DNA from: Pseudothauera hydrothermalis | Lineage (GTDB): Bacteria > Pseudomonadota > Gammaproteobacteria > Burkholderiales > Rhodocyclaceae | DNA length: 64,000 nt | Assembly (NCBI RefSeq): GCF_003345255.1 | Contig: NZ_CP029331.1 | Location: forward strand, 1,674,001 to 1,738,000 | Direction: 5' to 3' | In this document: piece after piece, positions 7,974-16,061 of the stretch | How positions within the stretch are numbered: position 1 is the stretch's first letter | Layout of the letters: every line of letters begins with the position of its first letter | The notes under the pieces: generated by a model | The model's input: only the letters and a program-made list of their open reading frames with translations | Told to the model about the DNA's origin: nothing | Databases searched by the model: none | Translations under genes and position numbers: made by a program

Positions 7974-8447
7974 ATGAGCACCACCGCCACCGTCCCGGAA
8001 CTCGACCCCGATCTGGCCGGCACCGACTTCATCAAGGAAATGGTGCGCCAGACCCGCGCCATGGACAGCTACGGCACCTACGACAACTGGCCCCCCGAGC
8101 GCTTGCTCGCGCCTTACATCGTCACCAAGGAAAAGCGCCGTGAGATCCCGGTCATCGGCGATCCGGACGACATCGTGCTGGCACGCGTGAGGGCCTATCA
8201 CAACGCCATCGCCGCGCTGATCGAGAAAGAATGCGGACGGATGGCGGTGCCAATGATCAACATCACACATGAAGGCTTCGGGCGCGCGCTGATTACCGTG
8301 GGCAAACTGGTAGTCATGGACCGCACCCTGCGCGATGTGCACCGCTTTGGTTTTGAGAGTTACTCGAAGATGAAGGACGACTGTGACAAACACCTTGCCG
8401 TGGCACTGGAGATCATCGGCAAATACCCTGAAGTAGCCGGTTTGTGA
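7974..8447 (+). CDS. NifX-associated nitrogen fixation protein (DUF269)
   Basis: A 157-residue protein of the DUF269 / NifX-associated family, found almost only next to nifX in diazotrophs. Recognisable parts are FIKEMVRQTRAMDSYG, NWPPERLLAPYIVTKE and the HEGFGRALITVGKLVV block. The ATG at 7974 has AGGAG at 7961-7965 and overlaps the stop of the rseC-like gene, so the upstream in-frame extension inside the IS is not used. It is presumed soluble and involved in FeMo-co trafficking, but the molecular role is not established. The IS insertion just upstream may lower its transcription or break translational coupling. Confidence 0.9.
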   Translation: MSTTATVPELDPDLAGTDFIKEMVRQTRAMDSYGTYDNWPPERLLAPYIVTKEKRREIPVIGDPDDIVLARVRAYHNAIAALIEKECGRMAVPMINITHEGFGRALITVGKLVVMDRTLRDVHRFGFESYSKMKDDCDKHLAVALEIIGKYPEVAGL

Positions 8448-8458
8448 GGAATGCAAGC

Positions 8459-8710
8459 ATGACTGAAGAGGAACTCAAGGCGCTTGAAAAGGAAGTCAAA
8501 AAGCTCAAGCGAGTGGCCAGTGAATGGGCTTCGCAGTTACATGATCTGGTCGAAGACCGACTGCCCGCGGGGTACCAGGACCTGCCTGCCATTGCCCAAT
8601 CCACATACGAGGCATGCCAGGCTTGGGCGCAGGCCAACGAGCGCCTGAACACGCTCGCCAGCGCGGCAAACCAATCGGGGAACATGCCATGCGCAACATC
8701 ACCGGTCTGA
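8459..8710 (+). CDS. Small nif-associated protein (DUF683 / CCE_0567 family)
   Basis: An 83-residue helical protein of the CCE_0567 / DUF683 type, usually encoded next to the DUF269 gene and a ferredoxin in nif clusters. The opening MTEEELKALEKEVKKLKRVA is a charged coiled-coil-like helix, followed by the conserved HDLVEDRLPAGYQDLP motif, proposed in the family to be a metal-binding site. The ATG at 8459 has AGGA at 8447-8450; a GTG at 8444 overlapping the previous stop is less likely. It overlaps the start of fdxB by 22 bp. Function is unknown. Confidence 0.88.
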   Translation: MTEEELKALEKEVKKLKRVASEWASQLHDLVEDRLPAGYQDLPAIAQSTYEACQAWAQANERLNTLASAANQSGNMPCATSPV

Positions 8711-8979
8711 CCCGTGGCGGCGCCACCTGGGAGCCGCAGTTTGTCCTTGCCCTCGACGCCAAGAAATGCATCGGTTGCGGACGCTGCTTCAAAGTTTGTC
8801 CGCGCAAGGTTTTCGACCTGGTCGAGCGCGATGACGAGGAGCTGGACGGCGACCTCGACGACGACAACATGATGGTGATGACCCTGGCCGACGCGATGGA
8901 CTGTATCGGCTGTGGCGCATGCTCCCGGGTATGCCCGAAAGGCTGCCACACCCACGGCCCGGCACCCGTGGCCAGTTGA
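8689..8979 (+). CDS. fdxB: Nif-specific ferredoxin III (2x[4Fe-4S])
   Basis: A 96-residue ferredoxin of the FdxB/ferredoxin III nif-specific type. Two cluster motifs are visible: CIGCGRCFKVCP near residue 26 and CIGCGACSRVCPKGC near residue 72, separated by an acidic loop (ERDDEELDGDLDDDN). It likely carries low-potential electrons for nitrogenase or cofactor synthesis. The ATG at 8689 lies inside the end of the preceding gene, with GGGGAA upstream. Short length and the acidic insert between motifs are as expected for this family. Confidence 0.93.
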   Translation: MRNITGLTRGGATWEPQFVLALDAKKCIGCGRCFKVCPRKVFDLVERDDEELDGDLDDDNMMVMTLADAMDCIGCGACSRVCPKGCHTHGPAPVAS

Positions 8980-8981
8980 GT

Positions 8982-9389
8982 GTGCGGCGCATCGCGCATA
9001 TGGGCGGGCTGGCGCTGATCCTTTATCACAAGCAAGCCACCAGCGGCATGGTGCGCTTTGCCCGCTTTGGCAATACCGTGATTGCCGCCCGGCTTGCGGT
9101 TGGTGCGGCGGCTGCGGTGCGCCCTCACCCAGCGCCGCTTGCCGCCCAGGTTGCCAGCCGCCTGGGTCTTTCCCCTGCAGCGGTGCGCATCGATAGCGCA
9201 TTTCACGCCGATCTACTGGCAGCCGGCGGCGCGCTGGCGGTGCATCTGGGTGAATTCACCACTATCGATCCGCCCTTCGAAGCGGTGGCCGCCGCCCAAG
9301 GGCGCTTTGTCACCCTTACCGACATCCGCGGACTGCCCGACACCGAACGCGATGTCTTGCGGCTGGTGTACGAACATGTGCTGGGATGA
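8982..9389 (+). CDS. Uncharacterised nif-cluster protein
   Basis: I do not recognise this protein of about 135 residues. It has an N-terminal LILYHKQATSGMVRFARFGN segment, an Ala-rich middle and an acidic C-terminal half ending RLVYEHVLG. No signal peptide, membrane span or cysteine cluster is visible. It is the last gene of the nifE operon, right after fdxB. Start is uncertain: GTG 8982 (chosen), TTG 8976 overlapping the fdxB stop, or ATG 9000. None has a clear Shine-Dalgarno, so coupling to fdxB is likely. Codon use matches its neighbours, supporting a real gene. Confidence 0.7.
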   Translation: MRRIAHMGGLALILYHKQATSGMVRFARFGNTVIAARLAVGAAAAVRPHPAPLAAQVASRLGLSPAAVRIDSAFHADLLAAGGALAVHLGEFTTIDPPFEAVAAAQGRFVTLTDIRGLPDTERDVLRLVYEHVLG

Positions 9390-9525
9390 GGCGCAGTGGC
9401 CGGTGCTTTGCACACCTGCCTATGCGGGCGGATAAGCATTTTGCGGCAGATCGACATGGCGGTTTTTTCCCTGCGGGGATCGCCTGCGCCTTAGGGAAGG
9501 CCACGCCATAGTGCCCGGTCACGCG

Positions 9526-9566
9526 GCGACAAGGCGAGCGGCCGGACTACCCGCTTGCCTTGTCGC
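9526..9566. repeat. 16-bp hairpin upstream of iscA-nifU promoter
   Basis: Arms 9526-9541 and 9551-9566 are complementary over 16 bp with one G-T wobble, around a 9-bp loop. It lies in the 327-bp gene-free stretch 9390-9716. No T tract follows on either side, so it is not a clear intrinsic terminator. Its right arm supplies the TGT half of the NifA site. Before 9526 (9390-9525) I see no gene or motif apart from a T6 run near 9465. Confidence 0.75.
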
Positions 9567-9576
9567 AAACCCGACA
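9561..9576 (+). promoter_or_regulatory. NifA upstream activator sequence for iscA-nifUSV
   Basis: TGT 9561-9563, ten bases, ACA 9574-9576: an exact TGT-N10-ACA site, here within a larger dyad CTTGTCG...CGACAAG (9559-9578). It is 83 bp from the -24 element, a usual distance for looping from a NifA site. Confidence 0.85.
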
Positions 9577-9630
9577 AGCTGCACCCCGCGTGTTTCATCT
9601 GACAACGCAGCCAACACACCACTTCATGTA

Positions 9631-9643
9631 AATCAATGTGTTA
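9631..9643 (+). promoter_or_regulatory. IHF binding site
   Basis: AATCAATGTGTTA fits the IHF consensus WATCAANNNNTTR exactly. It lies between the NifA site and the -24 element, where IHF bends DNA to bring NifA to sigma-54 RNA polymerase. Confidence 0.75.
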
Positions 9644-9658
9644 CACCCTGCGAACGGG

Positions 9659-9674
9659 TGGCACGCGGTTTGCA
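9659..9674 (+). promoter_or_regulatory. Sigma-54 (-24/-12) promoter of iscA-nifUSV operon
   Basis: TGGCACG at 9659-9665, four bases, TTGCA at 9670-9674: a full RpoN consensus, the same bases as the nifE promoter outside the spacer. It is 43 bp before the iscA-type ATG. Confidence 0.93.
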
Positions 9675-9716
9675 GATCGTCTTTCGACACCCCTTCCCTT
9701 ATGGAGCGCCAAGATC

Positions 9717-10040
9717 ATGATCACTCTGACCCCCACCGCGCTGAAGGCCGTCAGCCGTTTCATCACCGGTTCTGCCGATCCGGTGGCCGGCTTACGCATC
9801 CATGTGCAAGGCGGCGGCTGTTCCGGGCTGCAGTACGGTATGAAGCTGGAGAGCGCAAAGGCCGATGACGATCTCACCGTCGAGCTGGACGGCGTCACGA
9901 TTCTGATCGATCCGTTCTCGGCGCCCTTGCTCAGCGGCGTGACCGTGGATTACGTCGAGTCGCTGACCGGCTCCGGCTTCAAATTCGATAACCCCAATGC
10001 CTCGGGCGGCTGCGCCTGTGGGCAGTCCTTCTCCGCCTGA
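9717..10040 (+). CDS. Nif-type A-type Fe-S carrier (IscA/HesB family)
   Basis: A 107-residue A-type iron-sulfur carrier protein (often called IscA-nif or NifIscA). The conserved cysteines appear as GGGCSGLQY near residue 38 and the C-terminal CAC pair (GGCACGQSF) near residue 100. It probably accepts clusters from NifU/NifS and delivers them to Fe-S proteins during diazotrophic growth. The ATG at 9717 has a GGAG at 9703-9706 and is 43 bp below the sigma-54 promoter; it is the first gene of the nifUSV operon. nifU follows 16 bp after the stop. Confidence 0.92.
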   Translation: MITLTPTALKAVSRFITGSADPVAGLRIHVQGGGCSGLQYGMKLESAKADDDLTVELDGVTILIDPFSAPLLSGVTVDYVESLTGSGFKFDNPNASGGCACGQSFSA

Positions 10041-10056
10041 TCCGGGAGATACCGCC

Positions 10057-10944
10057 ATGTGGGACTACTCCGAAACCGTCAAGGATCATTTCTATAACCC
10101 CCGCAACGCCGGCCCGTTACCGGAGGCCAACGCCATTGGCGAGGTCGGTTCGATCTCCTGCGGCGATGCGTTGCGTCTGATGCTCAAAGTGGACCCGGAC
10201 ACCGAAACAATCCTGGATGCAAGCTTTCAGACTTTCGGCTGTGGTTCGGCAATCGCCTCCAGTTCAGCGCTGACCGAAATGATCAAAGGCAAAACGCTGG
10301 ACGAAGCGCTCAAGGTGAGCAATCAAGATATTGCCGATTTTCTCGGCGGCCTGCCGCCTGAAAAGATGCACTGCTCGGTGATGGGGCGCGAAGCGCTGCA
10401 AAGCGCGGTGGCCAACTACCGCGGCACGACCTGGAAAGACGATCACGAAGAAGGCGAGCTGATCTGCAAATGCTTTGCCATCGACTCGGCGATGATCGAA
10501 AAGACCATCCGCGCCAACAATCTGTGCAGTGTGGAGCAAGTGACCCATTACACCAAGGCGGGCGGCGGCTGCTCGTCCTGCCACGAGGGCATCGAGGAGA
10601 TCCTTGCCCGGGTGTTGGCCGAGCGCGGCGAGCGCTTCTCGCCGGCGCCGCCGCCAGCAAAGAAGCCGCGCGGCAAGCTGTCGACGCTGGAGCGCATCCG
10701 CCGCATCGAACAGGTTATCGAGCGCGCCCGCCCCAACCTGCAGCGCGACCATGGCGACATTGAATTGGTGGATGTCGATGGCAAACACATCTACGTGGCC
10801 ATGAAGGGAGCCTGTGCCGGCTGTCAGATGGAAGCGCTCACCTTGAGCGGGGTGGAGCAGCAGCTCATCGACGCCTTGGGAGAAATCGTCAAGCTGGTTC
10901 CGGTGAAATCGACACGCTCGCCCTCGGCCTTGTCCCCGGCCTGA
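10057..10944 (+). CDS. nifU: Fe-S cluster scaffold protein NifU
   Basis: Three-domain modular scaffold of 295 residues. The IscU-like N-domain has Cys35, 62 and 106; the central permanent [2Fe-2S] domain has Cys137, 139, 172 and 175; the Nfu-like C-domain has CAGC at 253-256. The first seven of these positions match the numbering of Azotobacter NifU. It assembles [2Fe-2S] and [4Fe-4S] clusters from NifS-derived sulfur for NifH and other nif proteins. The central and C-terminal domains are joined by a basic Pro-rich linker. Start ATG 10057 has GGGAGA upstream. A 97-bp gap separates it from nifS. Confidence 0.97.
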   Translation: MWDYSETVKDHFYNPRNAGPLPEANAIGEVGSISCGDALRLMLKVDPDTETILDASFQTFGCGSAIASSSALTEMIKGKTLDEALKVSNQDIADFLGGLPPEKMHCSVMGREALQSAVANYRGTTWKDDHEEGELICKCFAIDSAMIEKTIRANNLCSVEQVTHYTKAGGGCSSCHEGIEEILARVLAERGERFSPAPPPAKKPRGKLSTLERIRRIEQVIERARPNLQRDHGDIELVDVDGKHIYVAMKGACAGCQMEALTLSGVEQQLIDALGEIVKLVPVKSTRSPSALSPA

Positions 10945-11041
10945 TGGCGCCAACCCTGGCCCGCCCCAAGGCCCGCGCTCTTGCAGCGGGCCGCCCGAAA
11001 CGCGCCGGCGCCACAAATCCGGCACTGCTGCGGAGCGCATC

Positions 11042-12271
11042 ATGAGCACCTTGAATGCCCTGTCAAAACCGATCTACCTGGACAACAACGCCACCACCCG
11101 CTGTGCCCCGGAAGCGGTGGCCGCGATGCTGCCATTTTTCACCGAGCAGTTCGGCAACCCCTCGTCGATGCACAGCTTTGGTGCCAAGGTGGCTTCCGCG
11201 GTCAAAACCGCGCGGGCCTCTCTACAAAAGCTTCTGGGCGCAGAGTACGACTCGGAGATCATCTACACCTCCGGCGGCACCGAAGCGGACAACACCGCGA
11301 TTCTCTCCGCGCTCAAGGCCAACCCGGAGAAAAAGGAAATCATCACCACCACGGTGGAACACCACGCGGTGCTGCACCTTTGCGACCAGTTGGAAAAGGA
11401 AGGCTATACGGTCCGCAAGCTCAAGGTGGACAGCCGTGGCCGGCTGGACTTGGACGAATACCAGGCGCTGCTCTCCAACAAAGTCGCGGTGGTCTCGGTA
11501 ATGTGGGCCAACAACGAAACCGGCACCCTGTTCCCGGTGGAAAGAATGGCCGAAATGGCCCGTGCCGCCGGCGTGCTCTTTCATACCGATGCGGTCCAGG
11601 CAGTCGGCAAACTGCCGATGGCGCTCAAACATTCGGCCATCGACATGCTGTCGTTGTCCGGCCACAAACTACACGGGCCCAAGGGCATTGGCGCGCTCTA
11701 CCTGCGCCGCGGGGTGCGTTTTCGCCCGCTGCTGCGCGGCGGCGGGCAAGAACGCGGGCGGCGCGCCGGCACTGAAAACGTGCCCGGCATCGTTGGCCTG
11801 GGTGTGGCCGCCGAACTCGCCTTGGAACACATGCAGGAAGAAAACACCCGGGTGCGCGCGCTACGCGACCGCCTGCAGCACGCCATTCTTTCCGCAGTGC
11901 CCTGTTGCTTTGCCACCGGCGACATCGACCACCGGCTGCCGAACACTTTGAACATCGCTTTCGAATACGTGGAAGGTGAAGCCATCCTGATGCTGCTTTC
12001 CAAGCAGGGCATTGCCGCCTCCAGCGGCTCGGCCTGTACCTCGGGTTCGCTGGAGCCCTCACATGTGATGCGCGCCATGGGTATTCCCTACACCGCCGCG
12101 CACGGCACCATCCGCTTTTCGCTATCGCGCGAGAACACGGTGGAGGAAATCGACCGGGTAGCCGCCGCGGTGCCGGACATCATCGCCCAATTGCGCAAGC
12201 TGTCGCCCTATTGGAGCGGCGACGGCCCGGTAAGCGATCCGGCCAAGGCGTTCAACCCGAGTTATGCCTGA
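11042..12271 (+). CDS. nifS: Cysteine desulfurase NifS
   Basis: PLP-dependent enzyme that takes sulfur from L-cysteine for NifU. Lys209 (LSGHKLHGPKG) should hold the PLP; Cys332 in SSGSACTSGSLEPSH is the catalytic persulfide cysteine. The short loop around that cysteine and the SGSLE sequence mark a group I NifS/IscS enzyme. Length is 409 residues, normal. The ATG at 11042 (MSTLNALSKPIYLDNNATT) gives the usual N-terminus. It lies between nifU and nifV in the expected operon order. Confidence 0.97.
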   Translation: MSTLNALSKPIYLDNNATTRCAPEAVAAMLPFFTEQFGNPSSMHSFGAKVASAVKTARASLQKLLGAEYDSEIIYTSGGTEADNTAILSALKANPEKKEIITTTVEHHAVLHLCDQLEKEGYTVRKLKVDSRGRLDLDEYQALLSNKVAVVSVMWANNETGTLFPVERMAEMARAAGVLFHTDAVQAVGKLPMALKHSAIDMLSLSGHKLHGPKGIGALYLRRGVRFRPLLRGGGQERGRRAGTENVPGIVGLGVAAELALEHMQEENTRVRALRDRLQHAILSAVPCCFATGDIDHRLPNTLNIAFEYVEGEAILMLLSKQGIAASSGSACTSGSLEPSHVMRAMGIPYTAAHGTIRFSLSRENTVEEIDRVAAAVPDIIAQLRKLSPYWSGDGPVSDPAKAFNPSYA

Positions 12272-12292
12272 ATCGCAGGAAGCGGCGCGATC

Positions 12293-13465
12293 ATGGACAC
12301 CGCGGTGATCATCGACGACACCACCTTGCGCGATGGCGAGCAGTCGGCCGGCGTGGCGTTTACCCGTGCGGAAAAGTGCGCCATTGCGGTCACCCTGGCC
12401 GGCATCGGGGTTCCGGAACTGGAAATCGGCATCCCCGCGATGGGCGCGGACGAGCGTGACGATATCCGTGCCGTTGCCGACAGCGTGCCGGCGGGTGTGC
12501 GGCTCATCGTCTGGGGCCGGCTGTGCGCAGCCGATATCGACGCCTGTCGCAAGCTGCCAGTGCACATGCTGGAACTTTCGGTACCGGTATCCGATCAGCA
12601 AATCCGCCATAAGCTGGGTGTGAGCCGCGATACTGTGCTGGCCCGCATTGCACGCTGGACGCCGGCAGCCCGGGAGGCCGGATTCGATGTCGGCATCGGC
12701 GGCGAGGATGCCTCCCGCGCAGATCCGGCATTTTTGGTCGAGGTCATGCAGGCGGCAGCCGAGGCCGGCGCACGCCGTTTCCGTTTTGCCGATACGCTCG
12801 GCGTGCTGGACCCGTTTGCCACCTTCGAGATCGTTTCCACGCTGCGCCGCGCAAGCGCCCTGGAACTCGAAATGCACGCCCACGACGACCTGGGCCTGGC
12901 CACGGCCAACACCTTGGCCGCAGTGCGTGCCGGCGCCAGTCATGTGAATACCACGGTCAACGGTCTGGGTGAGCGCGCCGGCAACGCCGCACTGGAAGAA
13001 GTGGCGCTGGGTCTGCGGCTGTTCCACGGCATGACGGACGTTTTGGATTTTCGCCGTCTGCTGGAGGCTTCCGAACAAGTTGCACGGGCCGCGGGGCGAC
13101 CGGTGGGCTGGCACAAAAGCGTGGTCGGCGAAGGCGCATTCACCCACGAAGCCGGCATCCATGTCGACGGCCTGCTGAAAGATCCACGTAACTACCAACA
13201 CATCGACCCTGCCCTGCTGGGGCGCCGCCACACGCTGATGCTTGGCAAGCACTCTGGCGCACAAGCGGTCCGCAACGCCTACGCAAGCTTGGGCATTTGC
13301 CTGACCGCCGAGGAAGCTGCCTGCCTGCTGGCGCGCATTCGCCGTTTTGTCTGCACACATAAGCGTAGCCCGCGAGACGACGAATTAAAGACCCTCTATG
13401 CCGAGCTGCAAAGCCACCGTACGGATTTAGCCAATAGCCAATCTCTCTGCGGCCAAGGAGTCTGA
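12293..13465 (+). CDS. nifV: Homocitrate synthase NifV
   Basis: Condenses acetyl-CoA with 2-oxoglutarate to make (R)-homocitrate, the organic ligand of FeMo-co. The N-terminal [17 protein letters not shown] motif and the metal-binding [12 protein letters not shown] followed by [13 protein letters not shown] are those of the IPMS/homocitrate synthase family. The 390-residue length and nif context separate it from leucine-pathway LeuA. The start at 12293 leaves 21 bp after nifS; the acetyltransferase gene begins 3 bp after its stop, indicating co-translation. Confidence 0.95.
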   Translation: MDTAVIIDDTTLRDGEQSAGVAFTRAEKCAIAVTLAGIGVPELEIGIPAMGADERDDIRAVADSVPAGVRLIVWGRLCAADIDACRKLPVHMLELSVPVSDQQIRHKLGVSRDTVLARIARWTPAAREAGFDVGIGGEDASRADPAFLVEVMQAAAEAGARRFRFADTLGVLDPFATFEIVSTLRRASALELEMHAHDDLGLATANTLAAVRAGASHVNTTVNGLGERAGNAALEEVALGLRLFHGMTDVLDFRRLLEASEQVARAAGRPVGWHKSVVGEGAFTHEAGIHVDGLLKDPRNYQHIDPALLGRRHTLMLGKHSGAQAVRNAYASLGICLTAEEAACLLARIRRFVCTHKRSPRDDELKTLYAELQSHRTDLANSQSLCGQGV

Positions 13466-13468
13466 CCG

Positions 13469-14290
13469 ATGCGCAGCGATACCGCCCACCTGACCGCCAC
13501 GCCTGCCCCTGCGCGGCTATTGAGCCTGTTGCGCGAAGATGTGCGCTGTGTTTTCGGGCGCGATCCGGCCGCACGCAACACTTGGGAGGTGCTGACCACC
13601 TATCCGGGCGTGCACGCCATCATCTTTTACCGCATCGCGCATGCGCTCTGGCAGCGGGGCTGGCGCTATAGCGCGCGTTTGCTGAGTTTCATCGCCCGTC
13701 TTGCCACCAATGTCGATATTCACCCCGGTGCGCGCATCGGCCGACGGCTCTTCATCGACCATGGCGCCGGTGTCGTGATTGGCGAAACGGCGGAAATCGG
13801 CGACGATGTCACCCTGTATCACGGCGTCACGCTGGGTGGCACCACTTGGAACACCGGCAAACGCCATCCAACGCTCGGTGACCACGTGGTGGTCGGAGCC
13901 GGAGCCAAGATACTGGGAGCCATCACCCTGGGGGCGCGGGTCCGTGTCGGCGCCAATTCCGTGGTCATCAAGAATGTGCCGGCCGACCATACTGTCGTCG
14001 GCATTCCGGCGCGTCCGGTGCGACGCCACAGCCCCGTCCTTGCAGCCAACGACGGCGTCAACCTCGATCATCACCTGCTACCCGATCCGGTTGGCCACAC
14101 CTTGAACTGCCTGCGCGAACGCATCGACGCGCTGGAGTGCGAGTTGGTCGGGCTGCGCGCCGCGGCAGCCGCCGATTCGCACACCCTGAGCGGACGCAAA
14201 CCCGCAACCGTCAAGGATTGCCTGGCGCATACCGCGTCCGCCTGCCCAGACTGCACCTTCCAGCCCGAAGTCGAGCGGACTCTTTGTTAA
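13469..14290 (+). CDS. cysE: Serine O-acetyltransferase, nif-associated
   Basis: Makes O-acetylserine, the precursor of cysteine, and so would supply NifS with substrate. Left-handed beta-helix hexapeptide repeats run from about residue 85 ([43 protein letters not shown]) with conserved catalytic His. A cysE copy next to nifV is known in Azotobacter, where it supports the high cysteine demand of diazotrophy. Length is 273 residues; the C-terminal extension has several Cys ([15 protein letters not shown]) and ends RTLC, without the Ile-ending tail that docks CysK in enteric CysE. Start 13469 is 3 bp after nifV. Confidence 0.9.
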   Translation: MRSDTAHLTATPAPARLLSLLREDVRCVFGRDPAARNTWEVLTTYPGVHAIIFYRIAHALWQRGWRYSARLLSFIARLATNVDIHPGARIGRRLFIDHGAGVVIGETAEIGDDVTLYHGVTLGGTTWNTGKRHPTLGDHVVVGAGAKILGAITLGARVRVGANSVVIKNVPADHTVVGIPARPVRRHSPVLAANDGVNLDHHLLPDPVGHTLNCLRERIDALECELVGLRAAAAADSHTLSGRKPATVKDCLAHTASACPDCTFQPEVERTLC

Positions 14291-14348
14291 CCGCCTCCTC
14301 ACAGGTCTTTACCCCGCCCTTCCCTGAGCCAGCAACCGGAGCCCCGCC

Positions 14349-14666
14349 ATGAACGACCTCCCTTTGCAAGACGCCCTGGCAGAACTTAGCTCCGCCGAGG
14401 ATTTTCTGCAGTTCTTCGAAATCGAATTCGATCCCGCCGTGGTAGCGGTCAATCGGCTGCATATCCTGCAGCGCTATCACGACTACCTGTCGCATGATCC
14501 GCCGCCGATGGGCGACGAGCGGGCGGCACGGGCCCACTACCGCGCCTTTCTGCAACGCGCCTATCACGATTTCGCCACTTCGGACGCGCTCACCGAAAAG
14601 GTGTTTGCGGTTTTCCGCAAGGCCAGCGGTATCTCCTTCGTGCCGCTCGAGGCGGTACGGCGCTGA
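14349..14666 (+). CDS. nifW: Nitrogenase-stabilising protein NifW
   Basis: A 105-residue NifW, a small protein that interacts with the MoFe protein and is linked to its protection or maturation. The N-terminal LSSAEDFLQFFEIEFDP and the VNRLHILQRYHDYL segment are characteristic. The start at 14349 leaves 58 bp after the acetyltransferase gene. nifZ follows closely. Length and sequence are ordinary for the family. Confidence 0.93.
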   Translation: MNDLPLQDALAELSSAEDFLQFFEIEFDPAVVAVNRLHILQRYHDYLSHDPPPMGDERAARAHYRAFLQRAYHDFATSDALTEKVFAVFRKASGISFVPLEAVRR

Positions 14667-14702
14667 TCCCGCGATGTGTTCATCCGCAACGGTGTGTCAA
14701 CC

Positions 14703-15167
14703 ATGCTGCCAAGATTTGAATACGGGGACACAGTCCGGGTGATCCGCAACGTTCGCAACGACGGCACCTACCCGGGGCTGTCCACCGGCGATTTGCTGGT
14801 GCGCCGGGGTAGTGTGGGCACGGTGATCGAAATCGGCACTTTTTTACAAGATCAGCTCATCTACAGCGTGCATTTTCTGGATAACGGACGCATTGTCGGT
14901 TGTCGTGAAGAAGAACTGATCGACGCCGATGCGGCATGGACGCCCAGCCGTTTCGAATCGCGGGAGAGAGTGCGCGCCGGCCGCGCCCTTGCGCTGCGCG
15001 GCCAAATCGTCGCCCCGCGCGGCACCGTGGGCGAAATCCTGAGCGTGCTGCGCGATTCACCCGGTGCGGTGCACTACCACGTGATCTTTGGCGACCGCGT
15101 CCTGGCCGTTCCGGAAGCCGCCCTGGAGGCAATCGATCAAGCGCCCCCCGGCGAGGTGCCCGCATGA
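14703..15167 (+). CDS. nifZ: Nitrogen fixation protein NifZ
   Basis: A 154-residue NifZ with two related segments. Each has the NifZ core: YGDTVRVIRNVRNDGTYPG with GSVGTVIEIGTFLQ, and later GTVGEILSVL with YHVIFGDRVLAVPE. NifZ helps form the second P-cluster of the MoFe protein with NifH. ATG 14703 is chosen because family members begin just before RFEYGD; it has no strong Shine-Dalgarno, and an ATG at 14676 is an alternative. The stop overlaps the nifM start (ATGA). Confidence 0.92.
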   Translation: MLPRFEYGDTVRVIRNVRNDGTYPGLSTGDLLVRRGSVGTVIEIGTFLQDQLIYSVHFLDNGRIVGCREEELIDADAAWTPSRFESRERVRAGRALALRGQIVAPRGTVGEILSVLRDSPGAVHYHVIFGDRVLAVPEAALEAIDQAPPGEVPA

Positions 15168-16018
15168 CAGCACTGGCCTATCATGAGCTGCAAGCCGCCT
15201 TCCGTTTGTTCGGCAAGTCGAGCGCCGCGCTGGACGAACGCCAGCGCCGCAAAGCGCGCGCGGTGGCAAAGCGCTATGCGCGGATCGAGTCCTTGGTGCT
15301 GAGTAGCGACGAGGCGCGCGGCGTCGTGCTCGAACCCGGCGCGGTAGACAAAGCCCTGGATGCGCTGCAGGCGCGCTACGCCGACCAAACCGCATTTCAT
15401 CGCGCACTGGACGAAGCACGACTCGATAGCGCTCGATTGCGCATGGCGGTACAACGCAGTTTGCTGGTCGAAGCCATCATCGAGCGTGTCGGCGGGCGCG
15501 TCGAGCCGGTCACGCTCACCGACGCGGAAATCTTTTACTACGCACACCTACACCGCTTTCAATCCCCGGAAACACGCACCGCACGCCAGATTCTCATCAC
15601 CATCAACGAAGATCTACCGGAGAACCGACGCGAGATCGCCACCCAACGCATGGCGCAGATCGCCCGCAATCTGGCCGAGCACCCCGAGCGCTTTGCCGAA
15701 CTGGCGTTGAAACATTCCGAATGCCCAAGCGCGCTCAACGGCGGTCTGCTAGGCGAAATCGCCCGCGGGCAGCTCTTCCCCGCGCTCGATGCCGCGCTTT
15801 TTGCGCTGAAGCCCGGGCAGCTCAGCACGGTGGTCGAATCGGAACTCGGCCTGCACATCCTGCGCTGCGAGCGCATCCAGCCGGCCCGCACGCTGCGCTG
15901 GGCAGAAGTGGCCGAAGCGCTACGCAAGCGGCTCACCGAAGAACGCGCCCGCAAACTCACCCAGCGCTGGCTGCAAACCCTGATGGACAATCAAGCATCC
16001 AGCCAGACGGTGGCCTGA
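15164..16018 (+). CDS. nifM: NifM, peptidyl-prolyl isomerase for NifH maturation
   Basis: A 284-residue protein with a helical N-terminal half and a C-terminal parvulin-type PPIase domain. That domain runs from about residue 140 (RTARQILITINED, ERFAELALKHSECPSA, GGLLGEIARGQLFPALD, LGLHILRCERI). NifM is needed for a stable, active Fe protein NifH. The ATG at 15164 overlaps the nifZ stop. It is the last nif gene; the next gene is convergent, 43 bp away. An in-frame ATG at 14936 inside nifZ would add an unlikely N-terminus. Confidence 0.93.
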   Translation: MTALAYHELQAAFRLFGKSSAALDERQRRKARAVAKRYARIESLVLSSDEARGVVLEPGAVDKALDALQARYADQTAFHRALDEARLDSARLRMAVQRSLLVEAIIERVGGRVEPVTLTDAEIFYYAHLHRFQSPETRTARQILITINEDLPENRREIATQRMAQIARNLAEHPERFAELALKHSECPSALNGGLLGEIARGQLFPALDAALFALKPGQLSTVVESELGLHILRCERIQPARTLRWAEVAEALRKRLTEERARKLTQRWLQTLMDNQASSQTVA

Positions 16019-16061
16019 TAGATCGCCTCAGGCAGGCTGCGGCCGGCATGCGTACCATGTT

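Larger units (their letters stand above)
6233..7977 (+). pseudogene. rseC: rseC-like gene (RseC/MucC family) split by an IS
   Basis: The 5' part (6233-6537) encodes an N-terminal domain with a Cys cluster (Cys35, 38, 44; CAACRAAKAC) and a first membrane helix. The 3' part (7818-7977) encodes a second helix and a cytoplasmic tail ending DQENHI. Removing the IS (6538-7807) and one copy of the 10-bp duplication restores one 154-residue reading frame with no stop, typical of RseC. RseC works with Rnf/Rsx-type redox complexes, so a role in Rnf function for nitrogenase is plausible. As it stands, insertion plus duplication adds 1280 bp and shifts the frame, so a full protein cannot be made. The restored stop overlaps the ATG of the DUF269 gene. 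Confidence 0.9.

Noticed and set aside
9511-9720. 69-residue open frame in the gap before the iscA-type gene
   Set aside because: It runs across the NifA, IHF and sigma-54 elements and has no ribosome site or protein-like composition.
12122-13360. 412-residue open frame antisense to nifV
   Set aside because: Shadow of nifV; no recognisable domain and no ribosome site.
16013-16033. GCCTGA...TCAGGC inverted repeat between nifM and the sulfide dehydrogenase gene
   Set aside because: Only 6-bp arms, includes the nifM stop, and no T tract on either strand; not a convincing terminator.
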